A stretch of 64,000 bases of DNA from Monodelphis domestica (taxonomy: Eukaryota > Chordata > Mammalia > Didelphimorphia > Didelphidae): NCBI RefSeq assembly GCF_027887165.1, contig NC_077230.1:37337351-37401350 (forward strand), written 5' to 3'. Of the stretch, positions 1 to 26,014 are shown in pieces (positions within the stretch are counted from its first letter, which is position 1; each line of letters starts with the position of its first letter). The notes under the pieces are model-generated. The model saw only the letters and a list, made by a program, of their open reading frames with translations. It did no database searches and was not told the DNA's origin. Made by a program: the position numbers and the translations under genes.

Positions 1-127
1 ACTCCCTTAGCCAGAGAACCTTCCCTTCTAATAAACTACTTTGTTTTAAAAGAAAAAAAGTTTCTGATATTAACTCTTGTAAAGGCAATTATTTCACTGG
101 GGGAAAAATGTATAAACTAGGTCTTTA

Positions 128-13867
<13,740 letters not shown>

Positions 13868-14010
13868 GGAGCGGTAGCAGGAGCAGCTGAGGCACCGTGG
13901 CAAGAAGGCGGCTAGGGACAGCGGACAGGCCGGAAGGGACCGTGTCCCGAGTCTCCTTCAGGAGCCGGCAGCGGGCGTTTAAGCTTTCCAAAGGGAGGGA
14001 GGGACGGAGG

Positions 14011-14018
14011 TGACGTCA
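14011..14018. promoter_or_regulatory. CRE/ATF palindrome TGACGTCA
   Basis: A perfect 8-bp cAMP-response element 144 bp upstream of the PDHA1 start codon, inside the CpG island. It is palindromic, so it could serve either direction. Confidence 0.55.
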
Positions 14019-14123
14019 GCCCCCTCACGCTGTGCCCCCACGCTATGACCCCGAGAACATGGACCAATCAGGAGAGTTCTAGAGGTAGCCCCGCCCCCTT
14101 GGCTCCTGCTAGATGTGCAGCCT

Positions 14124-14275
14124 TTTTTTTTTTAAACCTTTACCTTCTTTATTGGAATCTGTATGTACTAGATATGGGTTCCAAAGCAGAAGAGTGGTTA
14201 GGTCTAGGCAATGGGGGTTAAGTGATCTGCCCAGGGCCACACGGCTAGGAAGTGTTTGAGGTTGTAGATCTACTG
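14124..14275 (-). mobile_element. tRNA-derived marsupial SINE
   Basis: T-run then 'aacctttaccttc', 'gcagaagagtgg', 'aagtgatctgcccagggccacac'. It sits immediately upstream of the PDHA1 promoter and marks the end of the CpG island. Confidence 0.8.
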
Positions 14276-16079
14276 CTTTTAAATGAGAGGGCTTTTTAAC
14301 TTGGATTCTCTACAAAGATTGCATGGGTAGGATTTGGGGAGGGCGGGGGGGGGGGGGGGGGGGTCCATGAACTTGGATGGAAAAAAAGTTTGCATCTTTA
14401 TTTTCACTAATTTGTGGTTCACTTTTTAAGACTGTGTATTTAATGTGAAGAAATGGTTTATAGAGTTCTTTTGCCCATATAAGTTTTGGCCATCCACTGT
14501 GGTTATGTCTAAATGTGACTGCGAGGTAAGAAGAGATATCTGTAGAGCCTCCTCCCTCTACCTTCTCTCAGAGGAGGAACAGGAGTTTGGGACCAGAGGC
14601 TGACTATTTTTGTGTTTTTGAAGGGCATCCATGACTTCAGAAGGTGATGTTGACGGAGGTGGGCAGAGATGGGCAGTGATAGAAGTGGGAGCCTCCTGTT
14701 CTGAAATCTGGTATTTTCACACAATCTGAATTATTAATCAGTCAACCATTCTGTATTATTATCACTCATAATGGTTCTGTACTGTTCTGTTCCGTATTTC
14801 CATCAACTTTGCCCTGTTGTGTTTTATTAGTTTTATTGTTCTGTATTTACCTTAGTTCTGAACTGTTAGGCATCATTAATCACCCATAGTGGTCGTCTAC
14901 TGTACTATACTCTCCCTGTGTTCCATAAAGATAGGGAGATCTCCCCTATACTGACAAATGATGGCAGGTGGGACAATGGGGGAAGCATGAGTCAGGCACA
15001 CTGAAGGCTTTGAATCCCCCAAACCTGCACATGTTCCTTATTCCTTTTTTGTGGCCCCTGAGTTCACTAACAACCTTCCATGTCTACATGGACTTGTACC
15101 CTGCTCCTCTAATGCCCGTTTCCTCAGGTTTTCTATCTGGAACACTCCAGACCACCCAGGGACTGGCTATTCTGGGAAAAGGTGAAGATTTCCCTAGAAG
15201 GTGACAAGCCCAGGGACCCTCAATAAATATGAAAAACCTGATCTACAGCTTGGGTCATTCTATCAGCTCCAGAGCTATAACACTACCTCTTATGCAACAC
15301 TACCACCCTCAGGGCTATTCCACCAGCTCTATGCTATTCTATTGACCTTTAGGCCATTTTACCTGCCTAGGTTATTATACCATCTTAAAAACCTATTCTT
15401 CTTTATTTATTCTTTCATACTGCTGTATTGAAGTGGTTTTTGAGCTTTCCATTCTTGGGGTGAGACCTTGTTACAAATTTGGGTGTGTTTTTCCACAACA
15501 ATTGACTCATGCATGAACTGGATTTAAGTGAAGCAAAGTTGCACAGTCAGCTTCACTCTCCCTTACAGAGTCCTCCAAGTTCAGTGCTGAGAGGAGAATC
15601 AGGAGGGCTGGTGATGGCCTGAGATGCCTTGGTGTCTTCAATATCTGACCAAACTGTAAGAACTCCACAGCACCTGCTTCAGCCACCTTCCTGTCTGTTG
15701 GAACAAATTATTTTCATCTGCTCATTCTATCAAGAGAAGCATGAAAAGTAATTAGTCCTTTGAATTAAAGGTTACTTATACATTTAAAGACATTATTCTG
15801 TGAAGAGTCAAAAAAAAGGTCACAAGCACTTATTTCTAGAAGTAGAAAAATAATAATAAAATGCATTTGGAGAAACAAAAAGGGGTTCTGTGCTCTTTCC
15901 TCCCTCCTTCAATATTTTGATAACTGGGTATGAAGAATTTGGTTTCCTTGTCTTTTTATGTATTTCATTGTATGCATTTAAAACATTACTCTGAGAAAGA
16001 ATTCATTGACTTTATCAGACTTCCCAAATGGCTCATGCTAAAAATAGGTTAAAAATCTCTAAAAATTCTCCCCTTTCTT
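14276..16079. other. Stretch without recognised genes
   Basis: Contains a run of 19 G at 14345-14363 and several repeats of a 'ctgtactgttctgt' motif at 14740-14900. I see no conserved coding sequence. Short reading frames at 14968-15431 have no recognisable product. Confidence 0.6.
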
Positions 16080-16290
16080 TGATTTTTCTTGCCTTTTTTT
16101 TGCCACATGCGTAATATGGAAATATGTTTTGTATGACTTCACATGTAGAATGGGTATTACATTGCCACCTTCTCAGTGGGTACAGGAGGGGCTGGAGAAA
16201 GGGAATTTGGAACTCAAATTTTGTAAAGATGAATGTTAAAAACAAATAAACAAATAAATAAGTAAATAAATGAGAAGAAAATGGGGGGGG
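16080..16290 (+). mobile_element. LINE 3'-UTR-type repeat
   Basis: Shares 'taatatgga', 'atatgttttgtatgacttcac' and 'cttctcagtgggtacagg' with the repeat at 10562, and ends in an (AAAT/AAAC)n tail at about 16240-16275. Confidence 0.55.
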
Positions 16291-16317
16291 GGAGAACCTC
16301 TGTGTTAGAAGAATGTC

Positions 16318-16442
16318 TAGCATACTGAGAGGTAAAGGGACTTACCCAAGATCACATAGCAAATATATATCTGAGGTGAGACTTGAACCTCATTCTTCCA
16401 AGTTCCAAGGCAATCTTTTATCCACTACCTGTTGCAGCTTCC
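16318..16442 (-). mobile_element. SINE fragment
   Basis: Minus-oriented half copy: 'gggacttacccaagatcacatagc' and 'gacttgaacctcattcttcc', ending 'tatccactacctgttgcagcttcc'. Confidence 0.65.
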
Positions 16443-16859
16443 TTTTTTTTAAATTAAAAAATTTTTTAATTTAGAATATTTTTCCATGGCTACATGATTC
16501 TCTCTCTCCTTTCCTCCCCACTCCCAGAGCTAAGCCATTCCACTGGATTATACATGTATTATTGCTCAAAACCTATTTCCACATTATTCATAAAGTGATC
16601 TTTTAAAACTAAAACCCCCAATCATATACCCATAGAACCACATGATAAATCATACATTTTTCTTTTGCATTTCTATTCCCACAGTTTTTTTTCTCTCTAC
16701 ATGTGCATAGTGTTCTTTCTCATAAGTCCCTCAGGATTGTTCTTGATCATTGCATTGCTGCTAGTAATAGAGTCAATTAAATTTGATCATCCCATAATGT
16801 TTCAGTTTCTGAGTACAATGTTGTCCTGATTCTGCTCCTTTTACTCTGCATCATGGAGG

Positions 16860-18493
16860 TGTGAGATAAATTTAGTCTTGTGACTTTTAAGTCACAAAAT
16901 CTATTTAATTTGGTTGCCAGGGAAAATTCCCAAATAATAAAATACCCAAGTCAGCTGGAAATTATGGTGATTTAATTAATATAGAGAGAACAAATTAAGG
17001 AAAAGAGAGCGAGAGAGAGAGAGAGAAAAGAGTTAATTTAAACTGCTCTGGCTCAGGCTGAGCCAGTCAGTAGTTAAAGGCCTTGGCCAAAGTGGCCTCC
17101 CTGAGCCCAAGGGAAAGGAAGTCAGTCTTATCACTCACCACGAGACCATCTCCAAGAAGCTGTCTGAGGGGGATCCTCTAGGCCGAGTTTCAGTCCTGAA
17201 CTGAACTCATTCCGAACTGAATTCACTCAAATGACCTTTCTAGCCTCTTTTTAAAGAAATTTTTTCTTATGTCACCTCCCCTAAATTTTCACATCTACCA
17301 ATCACAGTAGACGCTTTTCTCCAGGACTGCCTATTGTGAATCTTAAAATTTCTCAGACTCTACCTTGGAACATTTGGTTAAGGTTATTCCCCATTTTAAA
17401 AAATGGAGGTACTTCATCAGGAATGTATTGAGAACTTTACATTACACCACCCATACTTTGGCATACTTTAGGGGAAGATAAAGTTGTAAACTCCTGAAAA
17501 AGAAAAAAGTCCCCAACCCATACTTATAGTGAGGCAAAAGCCCTTTAAGCTAGGTCTATTTTTAGATCTAATACAAAGGGTACTAAGAAGGTCAAATTAA
17601 TCACTAAAAGGTCAAGCAGCTTACAAAGGGCAAGGTTAGCAAAGAGGTGTGAAGTATTCAGAAGATATAATCTACCCAGAGAAGGTGAGAACTAAAGAGT
17701 GGTGAAAACTAAGAATGGGCAGTCCTAGGAAAAGTGTCTACTGTGATTGGTAGATGTGAAAATTTAGGGGAGGTGACACAAGAGAAAATTTTCTTTAAAA
17801 GGAAGGAGCTTGAAGCCTCTGAACTTAGTTGAGTCTGGAAGCTGAATAGGAGCTGGTCTCTCTGAACACTAGAGCTTACTTGGAACGATCTTGTGGTGAG
17901 TGATTAAGGACTGACTAGTCTCTCTTAAAGCTCAGGCCCTTTCTTACTATTTCCTCTGCCTCTCTCTCTCTCCCTTTCTTTAATTCCTCCATTTGTATTA
18001 ATTAAAATCTCCATAAAACCCAGCTGACTTGAGTATTTCATATTTGGGAATTTTTCCCATGGCGACCACTTGTTTTTGATTTAACGCAAGACACTAAAAA
18101 TTATCTTTACAGTTTTGGCAATTCAAAGTCTTGAACCCACAGTTTCTGAGTTCACACTATTCTTTAGTTCTCACCTTCTTTGATTAGATTTTCTCCAGGA
18201 CTATCCAATCTTTAGTTCTCACCTTCTCTGGTTAGATTATATCTTCTGAGGTACTTCACACTTCTTTGTTAAGCTCACCTTTTGTGAGTGTGAATGTGAC
18301 CTTTTTGTGATTAATTTAACCTTTATAGGTACTTAACATCTTTTTGTATTAGACCTAAAAATAGGCTTAGCTTAAAGTTCAAATTTCATATAAGGTCAGA
18401 ACTAAGTACCTTAATTGTTCAATCAGGAGTTTACAACTTTATCTTCCCCTAAAGTACTGTCTGAGTAGGGTGAAGTAGTTTTTAACATTCACA
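16860..18493 (-). mobile_element. Solo LTR with 4-bp target duplication, holding a second LTR
   Basis: The outer LTR runs on the minus strand. On the plus strand it starts TGTGAGATAAATTT and ends AACATTCACA, flanked on both sides by GAGG (16856-16859 and 18494-18497), a perfect 4-bp target duplication. It sits inside the 3' part of the L1. Its own length is about 857 bp once the nested LTR (17335-18111) is removed. No internal retroviral sequence remains. A (GA)n tract at 17005-17025 lies within it. Confidence 0.8.
17335..18111 (+). mobile_element. Nested LTR, same family, opposite orientation
   Basis: Starts TGTGAATCTTAAAATTTC and ends ATTATCTTTACA, 777 bp. It aligns block by block with the reverse complement of the outer LTR: GTGATTGGTAGATGTGAAAA, TGGTGAGTGAT, CAGCTGACTTG.GTATTT, TTTGGGAA. 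It carries pyrimidine tracts near 17950-17980. A clear target duplication was not found, so the exact ends are less certain than for the outer copy. Confidence 0.75.
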
Positions 18494-20829
18494 GAGGTCA
18501 TAGAGGTTCTTTTTGCAGTTGATATAGAAATCTAGCAGTTCATCATTCCTTATAGATCAATAGTATTCTGTCACCATCGTATACAACAATTTAATTTGTT
18601 CAATCATCCCCCAATTGAGGGACACTGCCTCATTTTCCAATTTTTTGCCACCACAAAAAGGGTGGCTATAAATATCTTTGTACAAACATTTTTCATTATC
18701 TCTGGGATAAAAACTGGTATCACTAGCTGGATCAAAGGGAATGCACTCATTTAAAGCCCTTTGGGCATAATTCCAAATTGCCTTCCAGAATGATTGGATC
18801 AATTCACAATGCCACCAGTAGTGTATTAGTGTCCCAATTTTGCCACATCCCCTCCAACATTTATTACTTTCCTTTACTGTCATATTGGCCAATTTGCTAG
18901 GTGTGAGGTGGTACCTCAGGATTGTTTTGATTTGCATTCTCGAATCAGGAGGGATTTAGAATGCTTTTTCATGTGGTTATTGATAGTTTTGATTTCTTCA
19001 TCTGAAAATTGCCTATTCATATCCCTTGACCATTTGTTGATTGGAAAATGGCTTCAGTTTTTGTAAATTTAACTTAGTTTCTTATATGTTTGGAAAATTA
19101 GACTTTGTCAGGGAGTATAAAAGTTTTTTCCCAGTTTGTTACTTTCCTTCTAATTTTGGTTGCATTGGTTTTGTTTGAACAAACCCTTTTTAATTTAATA
19201 TAATCAAAATTATTTATTTTATATTTTGTTATGTTCTTTATCTTTTGCTTGGTCTTTTCTTTCCTTCCTCATAGATCTGACAGGTATACTATTCTATGCT
19301 CACCTAATTTATTTATGATCTCACTCTTTATATTTAAGTCATTTATCCATTTTGAATTTATTTTGGTATAGGGTATGAGCTGTTCACCTAAATCTAATTT
19401 TCCCCATATTGTTTTCCAATTTTCCCAGCAATTTTTGTCACATAATGTTTTCTTGTCCCAGGAGCTGGGATTTGGGCGTTTATTAAACACCATCTTGCTG
19501 AGTTCATTTACCCTGTCTATTCCATTGATCCTCCCTTCTGTCTCTTAGGCAGTACCATATTGTTTTGATGACCACTGCTTTATAGTACAGTTTAAGATCT
19601 GGTACTGCTAGACCCCTATTCTTCACATTTTATTTCTTTAGTTCCTTTGATATTCTTGATACTTTGTTCTTCCAGATGAACCTTGTTATAATTTTTTCTA
19701 ATTCTATAAAAAAGTTTCTTGATAGTTTGATGGGTATGGCACTGAAGAAGTAGATTAATTTAAGTAGGATTGTCATTTTTATTATGTTAGCTCATCCTAC
19801 CTAGGAGCAATTAATGTTTTTCCAATTATTTAGATCTAGTTTTACTTGTGTGAAAAGTGTTTTGTAGTTGTGTTCATACAATTCCTGTGTTTGTCTTGAC
19901 AAATAGATTCCTAAATATTTTGTTTTCTAGAGTGATTTTTAAGGGAGTTTCTCTTTCTAACTATTGCTGCTGAGTTTTGTTTGGAAGTATATAGAAATGC
20001 TGAGGATTTATGTGGGTTTATTATGTACCCTGCAACTTTGTACCTTTTTCAACCTTGCCCCTCAGTTGATTTACTGAACCAGAACATTTGAACTACCAGG
20101 TCCTGAGGGCGAATTTTCTCTTTTCTCAATCCGGTGTTGGTGTACTAGATTCAACCGGTTGAGCTAACTTGCTGAGCTAGACTGCCCTGGGGAAAATTCT
20201 TCTCTGTATCCAGCAGGCTGAGGGTGTCCAGATAGGGGTCCCCACCAAGCTCCTCCCTGCCAGCCATTGTCAGAGCCCTGGTCCTTGTGTGGTAGGTCAG
20301 AGGTGTTCCCTCATGGCTGCAGCCTCTGCCTGGGGCTCACACAGCCAGCCTGGTCTTATCCTGGGTCTCAGTGCAGTGGGTAGGGGAGCATATTCAACCA
20401 GCCTTTTCTCCCTTATCCCATGATAATAGGTTCTTTGTGACTACCATTCAAGTTGTGCTACACAGGAGAGTCCCATGTCTTCTTTTTCTTGTTGGATTTG
20501 GATTTCTGTTTTCTTTGGAGCATGTTTTAATGATTTGTATGGAAGGATTATCAAAGAGAATTTGGGCTTTTGGTGCTCCTAACCTGCCATTTTGGCTCCA
20601 CCTGCCATTGCTGCTTCTTAATCCTATTTAAATTAAAAAAAAATTAAACTGCACAAGTTCAGAATGACAGAGACCTAGTTGTTTTTGAAAAGGAATATTA
20701 GTTGAACCACAGGCATAACATAAGTCAACATTGCAATGTTGCTGAAAGAAAGAGGGAGAGGAAGAAACAAAAAAAAAGCCCTCCCCCCCCAATTCCCACA
20801 ATCTAGGCTGCATTACTGAAAGACAACAT

Positions 20830-20895
20830 GTTGAATTAGAATTCTGGACTTGGAGTTAGGAAGATTTGGGTTCAAATTCTACCTTTGATACCAGT
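20830..20895 (+). repeat. SINE fragment
   Basis: Contains 'ttctggacttggagttagg' and 'tgggttcaaattctacc', the 5' body of the marsupial tRNA-derived SINE. Truncated. Confidence 0.45.
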
Positions 20896-21479
20896 CCAAA
20901 ATCCTCCAAGCTCCAGATTCAGGCTAAAGAGGACCACAGCCTAAGAAGTTCAGGATTTTTTATAGTCACTTCTTGTCCCTTCCCCTCTTCACAGGGGCCT
21001 ATCACAGTTTCCAAATTGCCTAGCACCGCTGGGGGGGGGGGAGTGGGGGCAGTGTCTGTGGGATCCACTTTTCATCCTTTGAAAGTGTCAACTCTTATCA
21101 AAGGATTAAAAAGTTTCTGACTGAGTTAAAAGGGTGGGGCTCTCCAAGTATGTGATTTATGAATTCTCTTGATGGCTAATAAAGTGTTAAATAGGAGTTA
21201 AGTATGGGTTAAGTAGTTTGATTAAAAATAGACAAAGAGAATAAAGAATTCCCTTTCACACTGTGCAAGATGGGCAAGATATTTAACTTTTTAGGGCTTT
21301 AGCCAGTCTCTAAGGCATATAATAACAAGAAATTTTAGAGACTGGTGACTTCATTTTTAGAGACTCTGATGACTGTTCATTTTATGGATAAAGATACTGA
21401 AGCTTCAAGAGATTAATGGATATACTCGATCTTAGAAAGTTTATTCTCCTGTATTACTGCCTAGTTGATTTTCATAGTT
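20896..21479. other. Stretch without recognised genes
   Basis: Includes a G-run at about 21030-21039 followed by AGTGGGGG. No gene or clear repeat seen. Confidence 0.5.
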
Positions 21480-21697
21480 CAATGAAACTATGGTCTATGT
21501 CATGCAAGATTGCCCAAGATAGACAGGTTGTAGCAGAGTTCTGACAAAAGGTGATTCACTGAAAAAAGAAATGGCAAATCCCTCTAGAATCATTGCTAAG
21601 AAAACCTCATGGGAAATATTAAAATAATAAAAGAGATAACATTACAAGAGATATCCAATATGCTTCAGGTGAAGAGCAGAGGTGTATCTTCATTTCT

Positions 21698-21880
21698 TTT
21701 TTTTTAACCTTTACCTTCCATCTTAGAATTAATACTATGTATGGGTTCTAAGGCAGAAGAGTGGTAAGGATTAGCCCAGGGTCACACAGCTAGGAAGTAT
21801 CTGAGGTCACATTTGAACCTAGGACCTCCTGTCTCTAGGTCTAGCTCTCAATCCACTTAACTACCCCCCTGCCCCTAAGT
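21698..21880 (-). mobile_element. tRNA-derived marsupial SINE
   Basis: T-run, 'aacctttaccttccatcttag', 'aggcagaagagtggtaagg', 'cccagggtcacacagctagg', 'ctaggacctcctgtc'. Minus orientation; inserted in the BovB copy. Confidence 0.85.
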
Positions 21881-22181
21881 AGCTTTATTTCTAATGAAGC
21901 AGTTGATGTAGTTTCTCATCTAGAGCTAGCCATTCTGTAAAATGAAATCAAGTTGGCCTTAAAAAGCACTGCTAAAAATGGAGGCAGTGGAATTCCAGTT
22001 AAACTATTTAAAATCCTAAAAAATGATGCTGTTAAAGTGCTGCATTCAATATGCCAACAAAGTTGGGGAACTCAAAAATGATCATTATGGGAAAAGATTT
22101 CTTTATATCCTAATCTTAAAGAAGGGCAATGCCAAAGAATGTTCAAATCACTTAACAATTGAACTCATTTCATATGACAGC

Positions 22182-22624
22182 TGAGGGAGGCCAAAATGAC
22201 CAGCCTTGAAAAAACAGGAAGGCCTAACAAGCTGGCTAGCCTTGAGAAGTTTGTCAGAACCATAAATATGCCAAACCCCAGCTACAGTAGGTACCAGATA
22301 AAGGCCAGGAAGACCCCAATAAATATGTCAAACTGCAGACCAGGAAGACCCCAATAATATAGAATTGTCAGAGTTCCAAGAATAGTAGGAAGCAGAGAAG
22401 AGCCATACATGCAGGCAAAATTCCAAGGATGGTATGTAGTAGATAAGGAGCTGGAAGACCGTACATGCTGGAAAGTATTTAAAGCCCAGCCTGTCAGAAG
22501 CAACTTGGAACTCTGATGGCAGAGGTTCCCACTGATGCGTATCAGTTCAATAAATGGCCTTTCCCTGCCTGTTTGCATTGTCCATGGTCTTCCATGGTGG
22601 TGGGTGGATTCCTGGACCTTAACA
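22182..22624 (+). mobile_element. Solo LTR with 4-bp target duplication
   Basis: A 443-bp LTR that starts TGAGGGAGG and ends CCTTAACA. It is flanked by CAGC on both sides (22178-22181 and 22625-22628). It has a polyadenylation signal in 'ttcaataaatgg' near the 3' end. The BovB sequence continues on both sides, so the LTR inserted after BovB. A 4-bp duplication is usual for gamma-type (ERV1) elements. Confidence 0.8.
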
Positions 22625-24080
22625 CAGCAAGGTTACATTTAAGATTCTCTAATCTAGGCTTCAGCAATATGTGAACTGAGAATTATCAAAAGGGCAGGTT
22701 GTATTCTGAAGAGGCAGTAGAACTAGAGACTAAATTGCCCAACATTCACTGAAGTATTAAGAAATGAAAGAAGTTGCAGAAAAAACATCTACTTCTGTTT
22801 TATTGACTACACTAAATCCTTTGTGTGCCACAACAAAACGTGGCAAGTCCTCAGAGATGAGAGTACCAGAGTACCTTAGCTGTCTCCTGAGGAACCTGGA
22901 TGCAGGATAAGAAGTATTAGTTTGAACTGAACATGGAACAACTAATTGGTTTAAGATTGGGAAAGGAGTATAGCAAGTCTTTATATTTTCATCTTATTTC
23001 ATTACTCTTCAAAAGTACATTATGCAAAATGCCAGACTGGACAAATCAAAAGCCAGAATTAAATTTGCTAGGAGAAATATCAACAATCTCAGAAATACAG
23101 ATAATACTTTTCTGATGGCAGGAATTAAAGAGAATTAAGAAGCCTTTTAATGAGAATGAAAGAGGAGAGTGTGAAAACTGGCTAGAAGCTTAACATAAAA
23201 GCAAACAAACGAAACAAAAGAAACAAACAACAACAAAAGAAAAACCCTAAGATCAAGACAACTGATCCCATCATGTCCTGGCAAAAAGGAGAAGAAATGG
23301 AAGAAGTGTCATATTTTATGTTCTTGGTCTTAAAGATCATTGAATATGGTGGCTATAGCCATGAAATTCCAACATTCTTGTTCCTCCAAGGAAAATATGG
23401 TAAATCAGGACAACAGACCAAAAAGCAGGCAGCTTTTGCGAGAAAAGGTCCATATAGTCAAAACTGGTTTTTCCAGTAGTAACGAATGACTGTGAGAGTT
23501 AGCAAAGCTGAGTAACACAAAATCAACACTTTCAAATTGTGTTGCTAGAAAAGACTTGTGAACTCCCTGGACAACAAGGAGATCAAATGAGTCAATGCTT
23601 ACAAAAATTAATTCAGAGTCTTCACTGAAAGGTCAAATACTGAAGCTGGACCTTAAATACTTAGGTCACATAATGAGGACAGGACTCACTGGAAAAGATC
23701 CTGATGTTGGAAAAGATTGAAGACAAAAGGAGAAAGAAATGACAGAGGATGTGGTAGAGAGATAGTGATGTGGAAACAACAAATATGAACTAGAATGTAC
23801 TTTGAGAGATAGTGGAGGATAGAAGGGATTGATGTGTTGTGGTAAATGAGGTCAGAGAAAAAGGTGTTCATGTTGGAACCAATTTTAGAAGAATCTGTAT
23901 TCTGACTCTTACCTTTCTTTCCTTCTATAGTATTTGTACTTAAAATTCTCTTCTCTATTATCTAATTTTAAATAAGATAAAATTCAAGTAAAATCTCAGA
24001 TCAAGTGACACTATCTCATGCACAAATTGAGCCTCTTCTGAAGCATTACATTCACAGACTCTCTTCCCTTAGAAGGGTAG

Positions 24081-24781
24081 TGTAGCAGTCCAGCCCATAT
24101 GTATAATTAAGATGTAAGGATTGTGTATGGACACATGGCCATTCTTGCGCATGGCAATGAACTCCGATCCCAGCATTGCTAAGGATAAGGCGAGAAACTT
24201 AGATATCCACAGCTGGGATAAACCCCACCTTGTTTGAATTGTTTGAATCTACACCTAAACCAATCAATACACTCTGTATTCATGTTTATGCATTACGCAT
24301 CTTTGCATATCAAAGACATTAAAAGGAGCAGCCTAAAGGAGTGAGTGGATCTAACTCCTTGCCTAACACTGACTCTCTCTTTCCTTCTCTTCTCTCTCAC
24401 CTGGGACCTGGCCTTGGGCCAGGCACTTTCCTTTTCCGGTGCTAATACCTAGCTCTTTCTAATTCATCCTATTATCTACACCCTATTCTCTCAGCCCTTC
24501 CTGCTTGGCAACTAACTTAAGGAACCTAGGCTAATCTCTCAGCTAAGCTCCATCATTTCTCTGACCTGAGTGGTGGTAATTTTGGACTAGTGGATGGTTC
24601 TGTCCTTTGAGATTTCCAGAGTCCGGAGTGTGCTGTGGCTCCATTATAATCAATATGGCTTGGTTTCTGACTCAATTCTTCCATCTCCCGGCTAGGTCTC
24701 GCCCCCCAGCGGAATCCAAACTACTATCCTTTCTCTTTTCTTGAGGCATTTGCAGGCAAGTGTCTCAAGCAGCATGTCACA
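24081..24781 (+). mobile_element. Probable LTR
   Basis: Starts TGTAGCAGTCC, contains a TATA-like 'cattaaaagg' near 24329 followed by a pyrimidine-rich leader, and ends about CATGTCACA. The layout suggests U3-R-U5, but no target duplication or second copy was found to confirm it. Confidence 0.35.
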
Positions 24782-25139
24782 GGCCCTCCTAGACTATCCC
24801 CAGTAAGGTTCTTTTGTGTTTCTAACCCCCTTTCCTGTTGCTCCCCATTGTACGTCTAACTTCCACCATGTTGGAGTTTGCCCTTCAGAGTGCTGCAGGC
24901 TTAAGCTGGATGAGGAACTTAAGAGAGCCTACACTGGGGATCCTGGGGGCTTCTTTTTTGTGTTGCCTTCCTTTTAAATTAGGTAGCCTTGTGAACTTGA
25001 AAGGCCTGGAGGCCTGCAAAGAAAAGCAAAGGCAATGCCTACATGAGTAGTGTAAATAGCAGAACATTAATTCAGTCTCCTACCAAGTGAAATGGTCAAT
25101 TAGTAGATTTGCTAAAGTGCCTTCATATTTATACTGATT
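24782..25139. other. Stretch without recognised genes
   Basis: Two overlapping short reading frames on opposite strands (24838-25067) have no recognisable product. The origin of this stretch is unclear. Confidence 0.4.
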
Positions 25140-26014
25140 TAAAAATAGAAAAGTTGGAATGGGGGGATGACTAAAAGTGAAACATTGGTGTGGAGATACA
25201 GAATGAAAGGAAAAAGTGCAGGATTAAAAGAGGAAAACAAAATGGAGGGGAATACACAGATGGTAATCATAACTGCAAACACAAAACCAGACTCCTACTA
25301 TATGTTGTTTCCAGGAAACACATTTGATGTAGGTAAATACACAGAATAAAGGTAATGTGATGGAGCAGAAGCTAATGGGCTTAAACTAAGAGTAAAAAAA
25401 AAACAGGAATAGCAATCATGATCTTAAACAAAGCTAAAGCAAAAATATGTCTGATGAAGAGAGTTAAGGAAGGTAATTATATTTCTTGAAAAAAGGTAAC
25501 CTAGACAACAAGGTAATATCAATACTAAACATCTGCACCAAACTATATAGGCTCAAATTTTTAAAAGGAGAAACTAAATGACCTTGAGGAATAGGTAGAT
25601 AGTAAAACTATAATTGTGGGGGATCTTAGTCTTCCCTATCAGAACTAAAAAAAATTGAACCAAGAAATAAACAAGAAAGAATTAAAAGAAGAGAATGAAA
25701 TGTTAGGAAAATTAGATTTAATAGATCTCTGGAGAAAATTGAATGTGGATAAAAAGGAATATTCCTTCTTTTCAGCAGCACATGGTGCATACACAAAAAT
25801 TGACCAGGTATGAAATCATTTAAAACTTCACAACCATATGCAGAAATAATAAATATAACCTTTTCATATCATAACGCAACAAAAATTCTAATCATTAAGG
25901 GTTCATGGAAAGACAAATGAAAAATTAGTTGGAAACGAAATAATCTAATTCTTCAAAATTCTTCTCTCAAATGAAGACAGAATCCACGGTGTTGGCCTGG
26001 CCATCAAGACCAGT

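Larger units (their letters stand above)
16443..20640 (-). mobile_element. L1 retrotransposon, internally deleted and interrupted by an LTR
   Basis: Reading on the minus strand, a 5'-UTR-like GC-richer segment (about 20640-20065) is joined directly to the C-terminal half of ORF2 (about 20055-18510), followed by the 3' UTR, which continues at 16855-16449 beyond the LTR insertion (16860-18493) and ends in an A-tail (T-run at 16443). The ORF2 part includes the conserved tail with [18 protein letters not shown] and a [17 protein letters not shown] Cys/His block. ORF1, the endonuclease and the RT core are missing. Stops and frameshifts show it is dead. Confidence 0.85.
21480..23770 (+). mobile_element. 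BovB/RTE-type LINE, degenerate, interrupted by a SINE and a solo LTR
   Basis: From 21930 the sequence follows the BovB reverse transcriptase as I know it: 'ggcagtggaattccagtt', 'gatgctgttaaagtgctgca', 'ggcaatgccaaagaatg', and after the LTR 'caggcttcagcaatatgtgaac'-like, 'aaaaacatctacttctg' and 'ggaagagaaatatcaacaa'-like blocks, ending with 'gaaaagatcctgatgttgg'. An upstream piece (about 21480-21690) also looks related. Many stops and indels make it a dead copy. BovB is a LINE known for its patchy, horizontally acquired distribution and is reported in marsupials. Confidence 0.75.
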
